A DNA stretch of 64,000 nucleotides from Colwellia sp. RSH04 (GTDB taxonomy: Bacteria; Pseudomonadota; Gammaproteobacteria; Enterobacterales; Alteromonadaceae): contig NZ_QXIO01000004.1 of the NCBI RefSeq assembly GCF_003545765.1, positions 248,001-312,000 on the forward strand, read 5' to 3'. This document shows positions 8,228-18,362 of the stretch, in pieces. The notes beneath the pieces are model-generated. The model worked only from the letters and a program-made list of their open reading frames with translations, was not told the origin of the DNA and did no database searches. Both the position numbers and the translations under genes were made by a program. Numbering within the stretch: the stretch's first letter is position 1; every line of letters starts with the position of its first letter.

Positions 8228-9580
8228 CTACATTGTGACAAATTCTTCGGCAGATGTCGGATGTATCGCAATAGTATTATCGAAGTCAGCTTTAGTTGCG
8301 CCCATTTTCATTGCGACAGCAAAACCTTGCAATAACTCATCACTGCCAAAGCCAATACTATGAATACCGACAATTCGCTCTTCTTTACCGACACACACAA
8401 GTTTCATTCGCGTAGGGTCTCTATGTTCTTCAGTCATCGCTTGATATAAAGCAGTAAACTGTGAGGTATAGGTCTTAACTTGCTCTTCTCCAAACTCTGT
8501 AATTGCTTCTTGCTCTGTTAAACCAACGGTACCTATAACAGGGTGGCTAAATACCACCGTAGCGATATCATTATAATCTAAGTGCTCATAAGGTTTATTG
8601 TTAAATAAACGCTCGCATAAGCGACGACCCGCAGCAACAGCAACCGGCGTTAACTGCGCACGGCCAGTATTATCACCAACCGCATAAACACCATCAACTT
8701 TGGTGTTTTGATATTTATCCGTAGGAATAAAGCCACGCTCATCTAACTCTATACCTGTTGATTCAATATTAATGTTATCGGTTGCGGGTTCCCTGCCAAT
8801 CGCCCAAACCAGCTTCTCAACGGGTCCAATCGTATTACCATTGGTTAAATGCACCATTAACTGTCCGTCAGCTAATTTCTCTATGCGCTCTGGCGTACTG
8901 TGATTGTGCAGCGTAGGGCCATGTTTAGCCATTTGCTCAACCAAAGTATCACTTAACATATCATCAAAACCGCGCAATGGCTTTTCCTTACGTACCAACA
9001 AATGTGCATCAGTACCCAAAGCATGAAATACCCCCGCTAACTCGACCGCGATATAACCTGCGCCAACAACAGCTACAGATTTAGGCTGTTCTGTTAATGC
9101 AAAGAAACCATCTGAATTAATACCGTATTCTGCCCCTTCAATGGTTGGAATGGTCGGTCTACCGCCTGTTGCTATGGTGATATGATCGGCGGTGTATAAA
9201 GTTCCATTTACCTCAACGGTATTTTTATTCACAAACTTAGCAAAGCCTTGAATCACTGTGACGTCATTGGCATCAAAACCACGTTGATACGCAGCATGAA
9301 TTCTCTCAATGTAGGCTTCTCTGTTTTTCACCAAACGAGTCCAATCATAGTTATTGTTTTCAACATTAAAGCCATAATCATAGGCATATTTTAGTGCATC
9401 ACTAATTTGACCTGCATACCACATTGCTTTTTTAGGCACACAGCCAACATTTACACAGGTGCCACCTATATATTTGGCCTCAATAACCGCCGCTTTCTTT
9501 CCTAATCTCGCCGCTCTATTTGCTGAGGCAATACCGCCACTACCAGCACCAATTGCTAAATAATCGAAATGTTGTGTCAT
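8228..9580 (-). CDS. gor: Glutathione-disulfide reductase
   Basis: This FAD-dependent enzyme reduces oxidised glutathione with NADPH in the cytosol. The first ATG with a ribosome site (GGAG, 6 bases upstream) is at 9580 and gives [16 protein letters not shown], 450 residues, the same length as E. coli Gor. The open frame runs 19 codons further upstream, but that extension is unlike the family. Visible features are the FAD-binding [14 protein letters not shown], the redox-active disulfide motif [13 protein letters not shown], the NADPH-binding [11 protein letters not shown] with downstream VRKEKPLR, and the C-terminal [11 protein letters not shown] that supplies the catalytic His/Glu pair. It is transcribed convergently with the DUF4399 gene and divergently from prlC. 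Confidence 0.95.
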   Translation of the reverse strand: MTQHFDYLAIGAGSGGIASANRAARLGKKAAVIEAKYIGGTCVNVGCVPKKAMWYAGQISDALKYAYDYGFNVENNNYDWTRLVKNREAYIERIHAAYQRGFDANDVTVIQGFAKFVNKNTVEVNGTLYTADHITIATGGRPTIPTIEGAEYGINSDGFFALTEQPKSVAVVGAGYIAVELAGVFHALGTDAHLLVRKEKPLRGFDDMLSDTLVEQMAKHGPTLHNHSTPERIEKLADGQLMVHLTNGNTIGPVEKLVWAIGREPATDNINIESTGIELDERGFIPTDKYQNTKVDGVYAVGDNTGRAQLTPVAVAAGRRLCERLFNNKPYEHLDYNDIATVVFSHPVIGTVGLTEQEAITEFGEEQVKTYTSQFTALYQAMTEEHRDPTRMKLVCVGKEERIVGIHSIGFGSDELLQGFAVAMKMGATKADFDNTIAIHPTSAEEFVTM

Positions 9581-9748
9581 GAGTTCTCCAAAATATAGGT
9601 CGCTAATTACCAAAAAAGTACCAGCTATGTAGTACAAGATATATGTGCAATAGACAGTAAATTCAAGCAGTAAATTTCATCTGCACCCTTGATTTTTTCT
9701 TATCAAGGGCATACATAGTAATTACTTAATCATCAATAAGCTTTCATC

Positions 9749-11809
9749 ATGACAAATCCTCTATTACCAGAAAATATTAAAAATGCTAATCTTCCTGCTT
9801 TTTCAAAAATTCAGCCAGAACATATTAAGCCTGCAGTAGAAGAAGCTATTAAACAGTGTAAAGCAGCTATTGCTGCATCACTTGCGAATAATGAAAAATA
9901 TACTTGGGATAACTTAGTGATGCCTCTTGATGATGCCGATGATGTACTTGAGAGGTTATGGTCACCCATATCGCATATGAACTCAGTAGTCAGTAATGAT
10001 GAATTACGAGCAGCCTATGAGTCTTGCTTACCTTTATTATCTGAATATGGCACCTTTGTAGGTCAGCATGAAGCGCTATATAAAGCTTATCAAGCGATTA
10101 AACAAAGTGATGAATTTACTCAGTTATCAACGGCGCAACAAAAAGTTATCACCAACGCGCTGCGAGATTTTACGTTGTCTGGTATTGCATTAAACAATGA
10201 TGATAAAGCACGCTATGGTGAAATAGTAAGCCGCTTGTCTGATTTAAGTTCAAGCTTTAGCAACAATGTTTTAGATGCGACTCAAGCTTTTACTCTTAAT
10301 ATTACCGATGAAAAAGAACTTTCGGGCTTACCTGAAAGCGCTTTGGCAGCAGCAAAAGCGTTAGCGACCAGCAAATCTTTATCAGGCTATAGTTTTACCT
10401 TAGATTACCCAAGTTATTTACCTGTAATGATGTATTGCGATAATTCTACACTACGTGAACAGCTTTATACTGCCTTTGTTACCCGAGCTTCTGATCAAGG
10501 ACCTAATGCTGGTGAGTTTGATAACAGCGAAATAATGAATGAATTGCTAGCACTAAAACATGAGTTGGCAATACTGCTCGACTTTGATAATTATGCCGAA
10601 CATTCATTAGCCACTAAAATGGCGAGCTCTACTCAAGAGGTAATGAGTTTTCTTGAAGATCTTGCAGTAAAATCTCAGCACCAAGGCCAAGAAGATTTCC
10701 AAGAATTAACGCGTTTTGCACTAGAAGAATTTGGTCAAAAAGATCTACAAGCATGGGATCTTGCGTACTATGGCGAAAAACTTAAACAAAGTCGCTATGC
10801 AATTTCAGATGAACAATTACGCCCTTATTTTCCAAAAGATACCGTGGTAAAAGGTTTATTTGAAGTAGTTCACCGTTTATTCGGCTTAACGATTAACGAG
10901 CGAAAAAACGTTGATGTTTGGCATGATGATGTAAACTTTTATGACGTATATGATGCCAATAACAACTTACGTGGTAGCTTTTATTTAGATTTATATGCTC
11001 GTGAGAAAAAACGTGGTGGTGCTTGGATGGATGACTGCGTAGGCAGACGTGAATTAAGTGATGGTAACATCCAATATCCCGTAGCGTATTTAACCTGCAA
11101 CTTTAATGGGCCTGTAGGCTCACAGCCCGCCTTATTTACTCACGATGAAGTTGTTACTTTATTCCATGAATTTGGTCATGGTATTCATCATATGTTAACG
11201 CAAATAAATGCCAGTAGTGTCGCTGGCATTAACGGTGTGCCATGGGATGCTGTAGAGCTACCAAGTCAGTTTTTAGAAAACTGGTGTTGGCAACCTGAAG
11301 CGCTAGCCTTTATTTCTGGTCACTTTGAAACAGGTGAACCATTACCACAAGCACTACTAGATAAAATGCTAGCAGCGAAAAACTTCCAATCTGCCATGCA
11401 AATGTTACGTCAACTTGAATTTAGTATATTCGACTTCACTATGCACGCTAGTTACGACCCTAGCGCTGACAATAGCCAACATATCCAGCAAACATTAGAT
11501 AAAGTTCGCGAACAATATGCGGTCGTTAAAGCACCTAGTTTTAATCGTTTTCAACATGGTTTTGGTCATATCTTTGGTGGGGGATATGCTGCAGGTTATT
11601 ACAGTTACAAATGGGCTGAGGTGTTATCAGCTGACGCCTTTAGTTTATTTGAAGAGCAAGGAATATTTGATAAAGCAACAGGTCAATCATTCTTAACAAA
11701 CATTCTTGAAAAAGGCGGTAGTGAAGAACCGAGTGAGTTATTTAAAGCTTTTCGTGGTAGAGCACCTGAAATCAATGCATTATTAAAACACAGTGGCATT
11801 AATGCCTAA
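9749..11809 (+). CDS. prlC: Oligopeptidase A (M3 metallopeptidase)
   Basis: Oligopeptidase A is a cytosolic zinc peptidase that degrades short peptides, including cleaved signal peptides. The 686 residues match the family (E. coli 680). The M3 signature TLFHEFGHGIHHML near residue 470 carries the HExxH zinc site, and the third ligand lies in ELPSQFLENWCW near residues 498-509. The C-terminal FGHIFGGGYAAGYYSYKW is also diagnostic. The gene stands 168 bases from the divergent gor gene. The next gene starts 22 bases beyond its stop, so co-transcription is likely. Confidence 0.95.
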   Translation: MTNPLLPENIKNANLPAFSKIQPEHIKPAVEEAIKQCKAAIAASLANNEKYTWDNLVMPLDDADDVLERLWSPISHMNSVVSNDELRAAYESCLPLLSEYGTFVGQHEALYKAYQAIKQSDEFTQLSTAQQKVITNALRDFTLSGIALNNDDKARYGEIVSRLSDLSSSFSNNVLDATQAFTLNITDEKELSGLPESALAAAKALATSKSLSGYSFTLDYPSYLPVMMYCDNSTLREQLYTAFVTRASDQGPNAGEFDNSEIMNELLALKHELAILLDFDNYAEHSLATKMASSTQEVMSFLEDLAVKSQHQGQEDFQELTRFALEEFGQKDLQAWDLAYYGEKLKQSRYAISDEQLRPYFPKDTVVKGLFEVVHRLFGLTINERKNVDVWHDDVNFYDVYDANNNLRGSFYLDLYAREKKRGGAWMDDCVGRRELSDGNIQYPVAYLTCNFNGPVGSQPALFTHDEVVTLFHEFGHGIHHMLTQINASSVAGINGVPWDAVELPSQFLENWCWQPEALAFISGHFETGEPLPQALLDKMLAAKNFQSAMQMLRQLEFSIFDFTMHASYDPSADNSQHIQQTLDKVREQYAVVKAPSFNRFQHGFGHIFGGGYAAGYYSYKWAEVLSADAFSLFEEQGIFDKATGQSFLTNILEKGGSEEPSELFKAFRGRAPEINALLKHSGINA

Positions 11810-11831
11810 TAACATTTACTTGGGTTCATAT

Positions 11832-12518
11832 ATGATTAAGCAAATTACTTTATTTCTAGGGGTGCTTTACTGTTTACCTCTTTTGGCTCAAGAGAAACAC
11901 CATGAAGATCCAACTAAAGTTATCACACGTATTGGTGCTGGTTATACCGATAATCTAACGCTTTCTGGGTCTTTAGCGCTTGATAAAATGCGTAAACTGA
12001 ATGCCCAATCGAATATTGAAGGAGATGAGTGGCGCATTGGTGGCTCTTGGCTGTTTGAATTTGGCATTGTTAATTTTTCATTTAGCCGCTCTGAATATGA
12101 TGATGGCGGCCATAAAAAATCATACTCTGTAGGCACATTTTTGCCTTTAACCGTTTTTGGTGTTGATACCGGTAAATGGATGATCTTCCCAATGGCAGGT
12201 TTCAATCACACTAAAGGCGAAATTGTTATTAACAGCGATGAAATTGAAAGCCTTAACGATTTAGTTATGGTGCAAAATACCAGTAATGGCGGTTACCTTG
12301 GTGCTATGGGATTAAGACCTCTGGATGAAAACTGGACCTTTATGACTTTTGGTGGTGGTGGTGCTGGCTCGGGTGGTTACAGTAATATATGGGCTGGAGC
12401 GGGTACGAGTTACAAAATTAATGCACAGCAATCATTTAATATTTTTGGTTTTGTCTCTGAAGATGATTATGGTACCAATAATAAACTAGGAATAAGTTAT
12501 ACCTATGAGTTCGACTAA
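11832..12518 (+). CDS. Exported beta-rich protein of unknown function
   Basis: I do not recognise this protein. From the ATG at 11832 it has 228 residues with a signal peptide (MIKQITLFLGVLYCLPLLAQ). The mature part alternates polar and hydrophobic residues, is rich in Gly, Tyr and Phe, and ends in an aromatic residue followed by Asp (GISYTYEFD), which suggests an outer-membrane beta-barrel or secreted beta-sandwich. A frame extension to 11793 would overlap prlC and hide the signal peptide, so I reject it. Its last 14 bases overlap the start of the DNA glycosylase gene, implying translational coupling, although no functional link is evident. Confidence 0.65.
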   Translation: MIKQITLFLGVLYCLPLLAQEKHHEDPTKVITRIGAGYTDNLTLSGSLALDKMRKLNAQSNIEGDEWRIGGSWLFEFGIVNFSFSRSEYDDGGHKKSYSVGTFLPLTVFGVDTGKWMIFPMAGFNHTKGEIVINSDEIESLNDLVMVQNTSNGGYLGAMGLRPLDENWTFMTFGGGGAGSGGYSNIWAGAGTSYKINAQQSFNIFGFVSEDDYGTNNKLGISYTYEFD

Positions 12519-13212
12519 GCCAGAAAGCTTTAACGTATTATTTTCTCGTGCAGCCAAACGTAAAGGTGGCAAGCAAGCATTAACTCTTCTGCTTGGCGAT
12601 AAAAATGATCACGAACAATTGAGTCAACTTTCTGACGACAGATTTTTAGCGGTATTTACTAAACAAATTTTTAAATCGGGGTTTGTTTGGCGCGTCGTTG
12701 AAAATAAATGGCCTGATTTTGAAGAAGTATTCTTCAATTTTAATATTGAAAAAGTACTGATGATGCCAGAAGAAATGCTTGAGAGAAAAGCAAGCGATCC
12801 AAAAATCATTAGAAACTTCAATAAAGTTAAAACCATTAAAGACAATGCACAAATGATTTTTGATGTGCAAATTGAAGAAAAACAAAGCTTTGCACAGTTT
12901 ATCGCCAGTTGGCCAAGTAGCAACATTGTAGGTTTATGGTTATGGCTGAAAAAAAATGGACAACGCTTAGGCGGTAATACAGGTCCATATGCCCTTCGAT
13001 TATTAGGCAAAGATACTTTTATTTTAAGTTCTGATGTTGAAGCGTACTTACGCGCACAAAAAATTATTGATGGTGGTTTACACAGCAAGCGCAGCCTCGA
13101 AGCAATTCAAAACTACTTCAACCAATTAAAAGCTGAAACAGGTTACAGCTTGGCGCAACTGAGTCGCTTAATTGCTTTTGCTAATGGTGATAATTACGTA
13201 CAACTAGACTAG
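12505..13212 (+). CDS. DNA-3-methyladenine glycosylase I family protein
   Basis: The 235-residue protein fits the Tag family, which removes 3-methyladenine from alkylated DNA. The stretch FTKQIFKSGFVWRVVENK, then WPDFEEVFFNF, DPKIIRNFNKV and IKDNAQMI, follows the Tag core order, in which IIRN and the later NA segment are highly conserved. The C-terminal zinc-binding Cys/His set of E. coli Tag is not evident, so this is a divergent, zinc-free branch. The overlap of its start with the upstream gene supports ATG 12505. A strong hairpin follows its stop. Confidence 0.75.
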   Translation: MSSTKPESFNVLFSRAAKRKGGKQALTLLLGDKNDHEQLSQLSDDRFLAVFTKQIFKSGFVWRVVENKWPDFEEVFFNFNIEKVLMMPEEMLERKASDPKIIRNFNKVKTIKDNAQMIFDVQIEEKQSFAQFIASWPSSNIVGLWLWLKKNGQRLGGNTGPYALRLLGKDTFILSSDVEAYLRAQKIIDGGLHSKRSLEAIQNYFNQLKAETGYSLAQLSRLIAFANGDNYVQLD

Positions 13213-13227
13213 GGCATGTTGATCTTT

Positions 13228-13257
13228 AAGTTCAGGTTATAAGAATAACCTGAACTT
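13228..13257. terminator. Perfect 13-bp hairpin between convergent units
   Basis: AAGTTCAGGTTAT (13228-13240) and its exact complement (13245-13257) flank the loop AAGA. It lies between the end of the glycosylase gene and the end of the long minus-strand polysaccharide array. Neither side has a long T run, so it may act as a weak bidirectional terminator or as an RNA-stabilising 3' end. Confidence 0.65.
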
Positions 13258-13270
13258 AACGTTTGCAGAC

Positions 13271-15724
13271 TTAATAATTCTGTAAATAATAATGGTATAA
13301 CTGTCCTTCATATTGTCCATTCCAGCTAGTCCAATAACCGTATGGTTTTACGCCGCCAATACCTAGTCGGACAAAATTTATTGCATGCGTAGCATACTTT
13401 TCTTGTCCTGAATAAATAGCATACCAAATTGCTGCATCAACAAAGCTTAACGCAGTACCTGAGGCTTTAGGGCTTACTTCGTAATCGAGCACACTACGAT
13501 AGTAGCTATAATTAGCATATTGATAATTCCAGTCGACATAATTTTTAATTAATGAGAGGGTAAATGCTTGATCAGGAAACTCCTGATAAAGTTCAATAAA
13601 CCCTTTAACCAGAAACCCTTGCTGAAACACCGCCGCTGATGGGTTACTCTTCGTCAAACTGCCTACCGATATGTTATGAGGCATTAATAAATATTGGCTA
13701 TGAATGTTAACTGAATAGTTTTTCAGTATTTCCGCTAACTTTTCATTGCCTGTAACCCGAAAAGCAGACAAGGCTACACTTAAGGCATGTCCTTCTGAGC
13801 GATTACTTCTATCTGGCCACGGATCAAGCTCTTGTAAATACACTTGCTTAAATTCCGCCATAAATTCAAACCAATCTTTTATCCACTTATTTCCCGACAT
13901 TAAGTAGGCTTGTTCAATATGGTAAAACCATGCATGTTGATCATCTCTAGGATTTGCTACTTGCGATGTACCCTCTATATACTCTCGAGTGTATGCCTTA
14001 GTGTTATGATCAATAAATCGTCGCCATGTACTACCGGCATAAGGGTTTGTTGAGGGTTTTAACTGACTAAAATGAACATCATGCTGATAACCACTTAACC
14101 ATTGTGGTCTAATATTTAATTCAGCCACAGCTTTATGCTGCGCTACATAATAATCTTTGGGGTTGGCAGAAACAAAAAACTTCTTACTTGAATAAGGTGC
14201 ACCACCGGTATTGCTTGTTGCCTTTTTTCGATATAAATCTATAGAAAAGTTATCTTGACCAAATTTATAGTAACCGTACGATTTAGTCGTAAAATCAGTA
14301 TTTTTATATACCGGTAAGCGACCAGTTTCTGATGCTGGAGTCACATTAGGTAAGTAACCACCTAACTCCAAAGTAGACTGTGTTGCTTGATAGTATGATT
14401 GCGGAATAATCGCTACGGGTGGATATTGAAAACTACTGGCCAACTGTTCAATATGAGCTTCATCGGTATTCATTGAAAAATCAAACAATACCTCTTTGTA
14501 GCTTTGTTTCATATCATCCAACCAGTAATAATCACCTTCTACGTATTTATTATGTAAATATTGTTTTTTCCAATGAGGCCATAATTGTACACTCAGTTGA
14601 CCCGTTTCATTGGTATGAAGACCATTAGGAAAAGTTTGCCAGAAGTTTCTCAAAAAAGTATTAACGTTTTCTGCACTGACACTTCCTGATTTAGCCGAAA
14701 GAATTGCTTCTTTATCAATCGTTTCTGCTTTTAACTGTATGTCTTGTGCTGCTCCAATACCACTGAGTTGCAATTCATGACTTTTAAAATATAACGGACC
14801 AGAGTAAACCGTATTAATCGCTGAGTTTTGCAATTGAAAATCGGCTTTTACCAATGCAGAGTTTGCATGAACATATAGCCTGAGTGCCCAACCATGCTTT
14901 ATCGTTGTTGGGTTAACGTAATCTGTTGGCGATGATATCTTAATTACTGCACGAACAGGGCCAACCTCTTCAATAGTTATATCAATATTATCGCGTTCAA
15001 AAGAACTCTCAACGTCTCCTTGTTCATTAACAAGTATTGATGACAACTCGCCAGCTGGCGTTATAATTGAAAGTGGCTCTTTAAGTATTTCTATCGAAAG
15101 TAAGCTGTTATCTATTGTTATTTTGTCAGTTTTATCTTCAACACACACAGGGTTTTCAACAGCACTAGAGATTGTGCCTGCATGTAATGAAAACCGTGCT
15201 TTACCTGTGTTTTCTACGCCTTGCATATAAGCGCTGATATCTACAGTAAAGTGAGCTTGTACATGTCTTAAAGCATTATCTTTAGCCCACCAACGGTTAA
15301 TCATATTAAATTGGGCGGGAATAATCTGATTACGCTCATTTCGTATGTGAAAATCACCAGCGTAAAAGTGTTCTCCTGCTTTTAAAGGGAAAACCATACT
15401 CACAGGGTAATTATTTATGCCTTTGCCTGATGATTCTTTAACTTCAAATTGAGTCAATAATTGACTGGTAACACTTGAGTTATTTGGATCATGATAAGGA
15501 AAAGTATCATGACTCATAGCATCATTATTGTTAATGCAAACTAACGCAGTATCTATAGTGACTGCGCCACCAGTGCCATTATCAATAGTTGATGAGCCAC
15601 TGGCATCGACTGTTGTGGTTGTGCTGTTACTTTCACTTTGCCCACAAGCAACTAGACTAACCAGTAAAAAGGTGAACAAGAAAAAGGCGGGGTAATACTT
15701 CATAACCTTTGCTTCCATTGCCAT
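13271..15724 (-). CDS. Large lipoprotein, probable polysaccharide lyase-like
   Basis: The protein (up to 817 residues) begins with a lipoprotein signal ending in LVAC, so it should be anchored in a membrane. A Ser/Thr-rich linker follows. The next section (PAQFNMINRWWAKDNALRHV and GWALRLYVHANSALVKADF) resembles the N-terminal RIFT-barrel domains of the PcRGLX/YetA-type rhamnogalacturonan-lyase-like family. The C-terminal half looks like an alpha-toroid (EGHALSVALSAFRVTG, SGTALSFVDAAIWYAIY). I recall that family from memory and have not compared it. It is the last gene of the long polysaccharide array, consistent with trimming or degrading the polymer. The start may be the ATG at 15703 (MKYYPAFF); no start has a strong ribosome site. 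Confidence 0.6.
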   Translation of the reverse strand: MAMEAKVMKYYPAFFLFTFLLVSLVACGQSESNSTTTTVDASGSSTIDNGTGGAVTIDTALVCINNNDAMSHDTFPYHDPNNSSVTSQLLTQFEVKESSGKGINNYPVSMVFPLKAGEHFYAGDFHIRNERNQIIPAQFNMINRWWAKDNALRHVQAHFTVDISAYMQGVENTGKARFSLHAGTISSAVENPVCVEDKTDKITIDNSLLSIEILKEPLSIITPAGELSSILVNEQGDVESSFERDNIDITIEEVGPVRAVIKISSPTDYVNPTTIKHGWALRLYVHANSALVKADFQLQNSAINTVYSGPLYFKSHELQLSGIGAAQDIQLKAETIDKEAILSAKSGSVSAENVNTFLRNFWQTFPNGLHTNETGQLSVQLWPHWKKQYLHNKYVEGDYYWLDDMKQSYKEVLFDFSMNTDEAHIEQLASSFQYPPVAIIPQSYYQATQSTLELGGYLPNVTPASETGRLPVYKNTDFTTKSYGYYKFGQDNFSIDLYRKKATSNTGGAPYSSKKFFVSANPKDYYVAQHKAVAELNIRPQWLSGYQHDVHFSQLKPSTNPYAGSTWRRFIDHNTKAYTREYIEGTSQVANPRDDQHAWFYHIEQAYLMSGNKWIKDWFEFMAEFKQVYLQELDPWPDRSNRSEGHALSVALSAFRVTGNEKLAEILKNYSVNIHSQYLLMPHNISVGSLTKSNPSAAVFQQGFLVKGFIELYQEFPDQAFTLSLIKNYVDWNYQYANYSYYRSVLDYEVSPKASGTALSFVDAAIWYAIYSGQEKYATHAINFVRLGIGGVKPYGYWTSWNGQYEGQLYHYYLQNY

Positions 15725-15790
15725 TAAAAAATATTATTACTTATTGCCGTTCTTTACAAAAAGTATCTAATATCTAGTATAGCTAAATTA

Positions 15791-16855
15791 TCAAATTAAC
15801 AACTGAGGTAACTCCTCTTTCACTCCTTTATCATAAGTCACTTGTAAAATATCACAATCATATCGCCAGTTCCCTTCAATCAAACACGGCCCTTCAGTGG
15901 TTAAGGCTATGTCCCAACCAACTGTTTTAAGGTCTGAAAATGCCAAACAAGCCTTTTGAGTAACATCCATGACCTCTTGCCACAAAGGAAAATAATACTC
16001 ATTAAATTTTACTTGGCTTTCTGGGTGTTGCTCTACTCGAACAATTTGCCCCATACTACTCGAAGTAATACCAAAAGGTGACGACAACTTTCCAGATTGA
16101 CGGTCTATTGCTCCAGCCAGGTTATGAGACTTGCCATGAGAAAAATTGTCCGTAATAGACTTACCCGTAGGTAGCCTTACACAAGGTAAATACTCAAATA
16201 CTTTACCATCATAATTGATCGTCACTAACCTAATAGTACCCAGAGCACCATTTGGCATGAGTTCTTTTAGTAACTTATTTGGGGCCAAGCAAGGCTGTAA
16301 GATAAAAGAGGCGCCTTTTGCAACCACATTGAATACCTGTTCAAATGTCAGTTCATTACCATCATCATCTAATAACTTTTCATTTCTGTACGAAAACCTT
16401 ATTATCCCTGCGCCATGAGAACCAGCTAACGGCTTTAATAAATACCTTCCTTCTCCGTGTAGATGGACCGTTTTCTTAAGTGCAACTATATCTTCTATCG
16501 CAGTAATATCTTCTGTATATTTTTTCGCTAATTTTTTTGTAAGCACGCCAAGAACTAGAGGTGTCGGCAGATTGTTTTTTCTACAATGCAAGAAAAATTC
16601 AATTTTATTATCAACTAATGTTCGATGCTCTTCTTTATTCACTTGACGTTGAATAGGTTCTAACTCTTCTTTTTTTAGATAGGTTTTAGCTTCACTAAAA
16701 GGTTTATTATAAAAACCAAACAAGACGTAATCTTGTGGACCAAACCCATACACTAAACGACAAGCTAACATTTTAAAAAATACGGCTATAGTCATCCCAT
16801 TTTTATACTTAGCAATATTCTGCGCGGTAAACCAATACTCCTTTATTTTGTTCAT
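15791..16855 (-). CDS. Sugar-transfer-associated ATP-grasp protein (copy 1)
   Basis: The 354-residue protein belongs to the ATP-grasp ligases found beside sugar-transfer genes. Visible features are the N-terminal QDYVLFGFYNKPF, the phosphate-binding region LLKPLAGSHGAGIIRF, SFILQPCLAPN, LGTIRLVTINYDGK and the C-terminal metal-binding core VGWDIALTTEGPCLIEGNW. Enzymes of this fold join a carboxylate to an amine or hydroxyl through an acyl phosphate, but the substrate here is unknown. A ribosome site (AAGGA) precedes ATG 16855. The gene lies 10 bases after manC. A second protein of the same family is encoded at 23869-24963. Attachment of an amino acid to a uronic acid is an inference from context. 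Confidence 0.75.
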   Translation of the reverse strand: MNKIKEYWFTAQNIAKYKNGMTIAVFFKMLACRLVYGFGPQDYVLFGFYNKPFSEAKTYLKKEELEPIQRQVNKEEHRTLVDNKIEFFLHCRKNNLPTPLVLGVLTKKLAKKYTEDITAIEDIVALKKTVHLHGEGRYLLKPLAGSHGAGIIRFSYRNEKLLDDDGNELTFEQVFNVVAKGASFILQPCLAPNKLLKELMPNGALGTIRLVTINYDGKVFEYLPCVRLPTGKSITDNFSHGKSHNLAGAIDRQSGKLSSPFGITSSSMGQIVRVEQHPESQVKFNEYYFPLWQEVMDVTQKACLAFSDLKTVGWDIALTTEGPCLIEGNWRYDCDILQVTYDKGVKEELPQLLI

Positions 16856-16865
16856 TTAGAATCCT

Positions 16866-18293
16866 TTACTTACTGTCTGATGTACGGCCATATCTATCTT
16901 CAAAGCGAACTATGTCATCTTCACCTAAGTAGCTTCCTGATTGTACCTCAATCATTTCTAATGGCAGTTTTCCCGGGTTTTCTAGCGCATGAACAGCACC
17001 AATAGGAATAAAGGTAGACTGATTTTCACTTAATAATACCGTGTTATCATCAATAGTTACTTTGGCTGTGCCTGAAACAATAATCCAATGTTCTGCACGG
17101 TGGTGATGCATTTGTACAGAAAGTTTAGCGCCAGGTTTTACGGTAATACGTTTTACTTGAAAACGCTCACCAACATCAACGCTATCATATTTACCCCAAG
17201 GTCGATAAACCTCTCGATGTATAGAAGCTTCCTCTCTTTTATTTGCTTTTAAGTGCGTAACAATATTTTTAACATCTTGCACTTTATCTTTATTGGCAAC
17301 TAACACCGCATCAGGGGTATCAATCACCACTAAATTATCAACACCAACGGTGGCAATTAACTTGTTTTGGCTATGCAAATAACTATTTGATGTTTGCTGA
17401 GCAATTACATCACCTTTAATTACGTTTTTATCTTGATCTTGCTCACAGACATCCCAGAGTGCCGAGTATGAACCAACATCGCTCCAACCAGCATCCAGAG
17501 GAACAACAACAGCATCTTCTGTTTTTTCCATCACCGCATAATCAATCGATTCATTGGCACAGGCTAAAAACGCGTCTTTATTTGGTCGTAAAAAGTCTAA
17601 ATCTTGCTGTACATCTTGCATGGCGTTTTGACAAGATTTTAGAATATCTGGACGATGTTTCGCTAATTCTTCAACATAACGAGATGCTTTAAATAAAAAC
17701 ATTCCGCTATTCCAAAGGTAGTCTCCTGAAGCTAAGTATTGCTCAGCGATAACTTTTGTTGGTTTTTCTACAAATTCAGCAACTTTAAACGTTTGATGTG
17801 CTTGATTAACACCTTTTTGAATATAGCCATAACCTGTTTCGGCATGCGTTGGGACAATGCCAAAGGTGACTAATTTGTTTTCTAATGCAGCAGACGTTGC
17901 TCGTTCGACTGCTTGGTGAAATGCAGCAGTATCATTAATCACGTGATCAGCCGCTAACACTAGCAGTAGTGCATCTTTATCTTTTTCAAGTGCATGAAGC
18001 GCAGCTAAGGCAACTGCAGGCGCAGTATTTCTCCCTTCTGGCTCTAATAAAATGGTACTGCTATTCTCGCTACCTTGCCTTACCTGCTCAGCCAATAAAA
18101 AACGATGTTCTTCATTACAAATAAACATAGCGTCAGAGCAATTACTCGGCAGTCTGTTAAGCGTATCCTGAAGCATAGTCGTATCATTAACTAAAGGTAA
18201 AAATTGCTTAGGGAATAATGAACGAGAAAGTGGCCAAAGTCGTGTTCCACTACCACCACACATTATTGCTGGGAAAAGGCTAGTTGTACTCAT
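16866..18293 (-). CDS. manC: Mannose-1-phosphate guanylyltransferase / mannose-6-phosphate isomerase
   Basis: This bifunctional type II enzyme makes GDP-mannose from mannose 1-phosphate and GTP, and can interconvert fructose 6-phosphate and mannose 6-phosphate. The 475 residues match the family. The N-terminal nucleotidyltransferase has [13 protein letters not shown] with downstream FPKQFLP, plus FVEKP and LWNSGMFLF. The C-terminal cupin (about residues 360-470) contains [19 protein letters not shown] with metal-binding histidines. It supplies mannosyl donors for the polysaccharide made by the surrounding genes. No phosphomannomutase gene is in the window, so that step must be encoded elsewhere. 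Confidence 0.92.
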   Translation of the reverse strand: MSTTSLFPAIMCGGSGTRLWPLSRSLFPKQFLPLVNDTTMLQDTLNRLPSNCSDAMFICNEEHRFLLAEQVRQGSENSSTILLEPEGRNTAPAVALAALHALEKDKDALLLVLAADHVINDTAAFHQAVERATSAALENKLVTFGIVPTHAETGYGYIQKGVNQAHQTFKVAEFVEKPTKVIAEQYLASGDYLWNSGMFLFKASRYVEELAKHRPDILKSCQNAMQDVQQDLDFLRPNKDAFLACANESIDYAVMEKTEDAVVVPLDAGWSDVGSYSALWDVCEQDQDKNVIKGDVIAQQTSNSYLHSQNKLIATVGVDNLVVIDTPDAVLVANKDKVQDVKNIVTHLKANKREEASIHREVYRPWGKYDSVDVGERFQVKRITVKPGAKLSVQMHHHRAEHWIIVSGTAKVTIDDNTVLLSENQSTFIPIGAVHALENPGKLPLEMIEVQSGSYLGEDDIVRFEDRYGRTSDSK

Positions 18294-18362
18294 GTTTATT
18301 CCATTGAGAGGTTATTGACCTGAGTATGATAAGCGATGATGTACGCTTTTGAAATAGTAATA

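Noticed and set aside
9581..9637. 19-residue extension of Gor
   Set aside because: The hydrophobic extension is unlike the family. The ATG at 9580 has GGAG and gives the usual length.
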